From Istiophorus platypterus (taxonomy: Eukaryota > Chordata > Actinopteri > Istiophoriformes > Istiophoridae), in assembly GCA_016859345.1 (NCBI GenBank), contig CM029131.1:4832820-4896819 (forward strand): a DNA stretch of 64,000 bases, written 5' to 3'. This document shows positions 62,001-64,000 of the stretch, piece after piece; within the stretch, counting starts at the first letter, position 1; each line of letters begins with the position of its first letter. Below the pieces are notes generated by a model, which was given only the letters and a program-made list of their open reading frames with translations, was not told the DNA's origin and did not search any database. The position numbers and the translations under genes were made by a program.

Positions 62001-64000
62001 TAATCAAGCTGATCTCTTCCACTGCACATTATCTCCACTGGGTATTTGTTGCCTTTATTTATTGTGGGAAATACTATGCTGAACATGCAACACTTTTGTC
62101 TCCTTTCCTGCTTCATTCATACAGATAAATACATCTACAGCCGCTTTCCGCTGTCTAGGCTGGACACTGAGCAGCTGCAGACCAATTAGGGGCTATAGGT
62201 GGCAGATCAAGGGGACCTTCAAAAGGCTTAAGGGAGCTTATTCTACCATTTTTCACTTCTAGATTGTCTGTTGTTGCTCCAAGGTTTTCTTCCTCTGGTC
62301 ACATGAAGCATTTTAAACCTCAAGGCTACCACAGCCATTTGCACATTACTGAAAAAATAAAATACAATAAATTTGTTTCCATGGCCTAGTGTCGAGAAAA
62401 AAAAAATCCTATATATAGAAATGGACTAAAATGTCTAGGTGTATAGCTGACCCTGAATGTTAAACTATCAGAGGTCAGAGAAATCACCACGGACCCGCCT
62501 TCACAAAACGGTCCAGCATGGGCGCACTGACAAAGGCCCACTCAGCCGGATGACCAGACCATCTAAACTTCACTGGAAGTCGTCGGCCCACTTACACAGA
62601 CTCTCTGTGATCGGAGGCAGAGGTAGGCGGGAGAATTCTTCACCTCCCCAGGGCCAAAGGAGAAGGAGAGTCAAACTGTGAAATCTCCTCTTTGCCTTTG
62701 AATCCTGCACCAGAGCACACATGCACCACGCTGGGCTTTTACTGTGGGTTATTGTGCTTAGCCGCATAGGTTAGCAGGATCTTTGTGCAGCATTCAGGAT
62801 CAGCTAAACTGTAGCTGAATTAAATGACGTATGGGCTTCCGTTTTGGCCCGAGGCTGTGGATCGCTTGCTGGGTTTTAAATCATAAGCGTGAATTAAGAA
62901 AGCATTGGTTGGTTTGCTGAACACACCAAAAACCATCTGTTTGTGCAGGTTGACGGAGCTAAATCTTGTTTAGGCGGTAAATATACATAAAAAGACAGTG
63001 CAGTCTGTCATAGCAGCCTACATTTGGCAGTAAATCCATCTTAATTGCAATTTTATTCATGTCACAATTGAAATTTATGCGGCCACGTCACAACAGTCAT
63101 TCCCAGGTATGCTGCTTTTTCCTAGCCTGGTTCTCCAACGGCGTGCTCAGCGCCATTATAGCTCCATAATGTGCTGCTGGGAGATTGTGATGCAACTGAA
63201 TCACTCACTCATGAAACAGCATTTTGAGGGCAATCTTGTGGAGCCATATCTCTGTCTCAAGCTCATGCAGCTCCAGAGAAATTTCACAGAAGATTTTGAA
63301 TAACTGGGAGCCCCGAGGCAGCGGTTTGATTGGTTCTCAGTTTGAAAACACGTCCTGGAAAATTCACCTCTGCTTTGTTTTGCATTGTTGCTAAAGCTAT
63401 GCTAATGATGAATGTGATGAAAAATATAACGATGTGTTTACCCACAGGCTACAGGGAAAGTATTAAACCTGTTCTACAGCCTGTGGTGTATTACATAATT
63501 TTGTTTTGCCCACTCTAGTTGATGGTTTTTGTGATTTTCAAATAAATTTGGGTGTTTGTGATATAATCTCAAACCATTTGTAAAGCAAGATGATCAACGT
63601 CTTATAATAATTTCATTGGAGTGCATCCTATATTGTACAAATATTTAATATTATTTCACATATATTACAGTAGAGGTAATGCTAGCTGGATTGGATATCT
63701 GTGAAAAAACGTTTACTGTCAACACATTTACTTCCCTGACAATATCCACCCTTGACAACTAAACCATGTAAAGTTTCTTAAATTTGGTCAAACTGTTATG
63801 GTTGTATTGGTTGTAAGTTTAATTAAAGCCTCTTGGTGTAGCGATAAAATGTAATGCTGGCGAAGTCGTATCTTTTCATCTTAGGGGGACTTTTACATTC
63901 CATTCCATTTTCCTGTAATTTGCTGCCATCTTCGTTACTTGGAGTAAACAAGGGAACTAAATTGATGAAGCCTCCTTTTATTACTTTGCAGAGGACCTTT
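47411..64000. other. Gene-free DNA, right edge
   Basis: Mostly AT-rich unique sequence with one GA repeat. No reading frame here shows domain-like composition or splice structure that I can defend. 63100-63330 has balanced GC and a clean 64-codon frame but no recognisable protein. The right edge shows no part of a neighbouring gene. Confidence 0.45.
50063..50091. repeat. (GA)n microsatellite
   Basis: About 14 GA units. Confidence 0.9.

Noticed and set aside
1..64000. CRISPR arrays, prokaryotic operons, prophage or integrated viral genes
   Set aside because: No spaced direct repeats, no compact gene clusters and no viral-type reading frames. Everything fits a vertebrate nuclear genome.

Overview
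The window looks like a stretch of a ray-finned (teleost, probably percomorph) fish chromosome. It holds one recognisable protein-coding gene in a gene-poor, AT-rich landscape full of dinucleotide repeats and old teleost dispersed repeats. The gene is slitrk1 on the + strand: an intronless coding sequence at 19560-21701 encoding a 713-residue single-pass neuronal adhesion protein. Nothing prokaryotic is present: no operons, rRNA, convincing tRNA or CRISPR.

Layout. 1-19.3 kb is upstream non-coding DNA. It contains a degenerate tandem array of 31-34 bp units (4680-5745), a possible LINE relic on the minus strand (12.9-13.3 kb), a teleost dispersed repeat with 'ACTT/AAGT' structure (16.1-16.3 kb), and microsatellites. 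From about 18.3 kb the DNA becomes GC- and CpG-rich; this is the presumed promoter and 5' leader of slitrk1, with a GGA run, an 11-unit GGC repeat and four short upstream ORFs. After the stop codon lies a long presumed 3' UTR, to a good poly(A) signal at 26253. It is interrupted by a near-identical direct tandem duplication of about 1.6 kb (22532-24133 and 24134-25778). 26.3-64 kb shows no gene; it holds microsatellites, teleost repeat relics (43.9-44.2 and 46.8-47.4 kb), a hairpin at 30.07 kb and AT-rich unique DNA that may include conserved regulatory elements.

The most interesting observation is that near-consensus RE1/NRSE sites, the 21-bp element bound by the neuronal-gene repressor REST, occur around slitrk1: upstream at 4685, twice in the presumed 3' UTR (24008 and its duplicate 25624), and downstream at 42474. 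In addition, the whole 4680-5745 array is built from diverged copies of an RE1-like unit. This suggests REST control of slitrk1 and local expansion of RE1-like DNA. Motif recognition is by eye, and the function is inferred.
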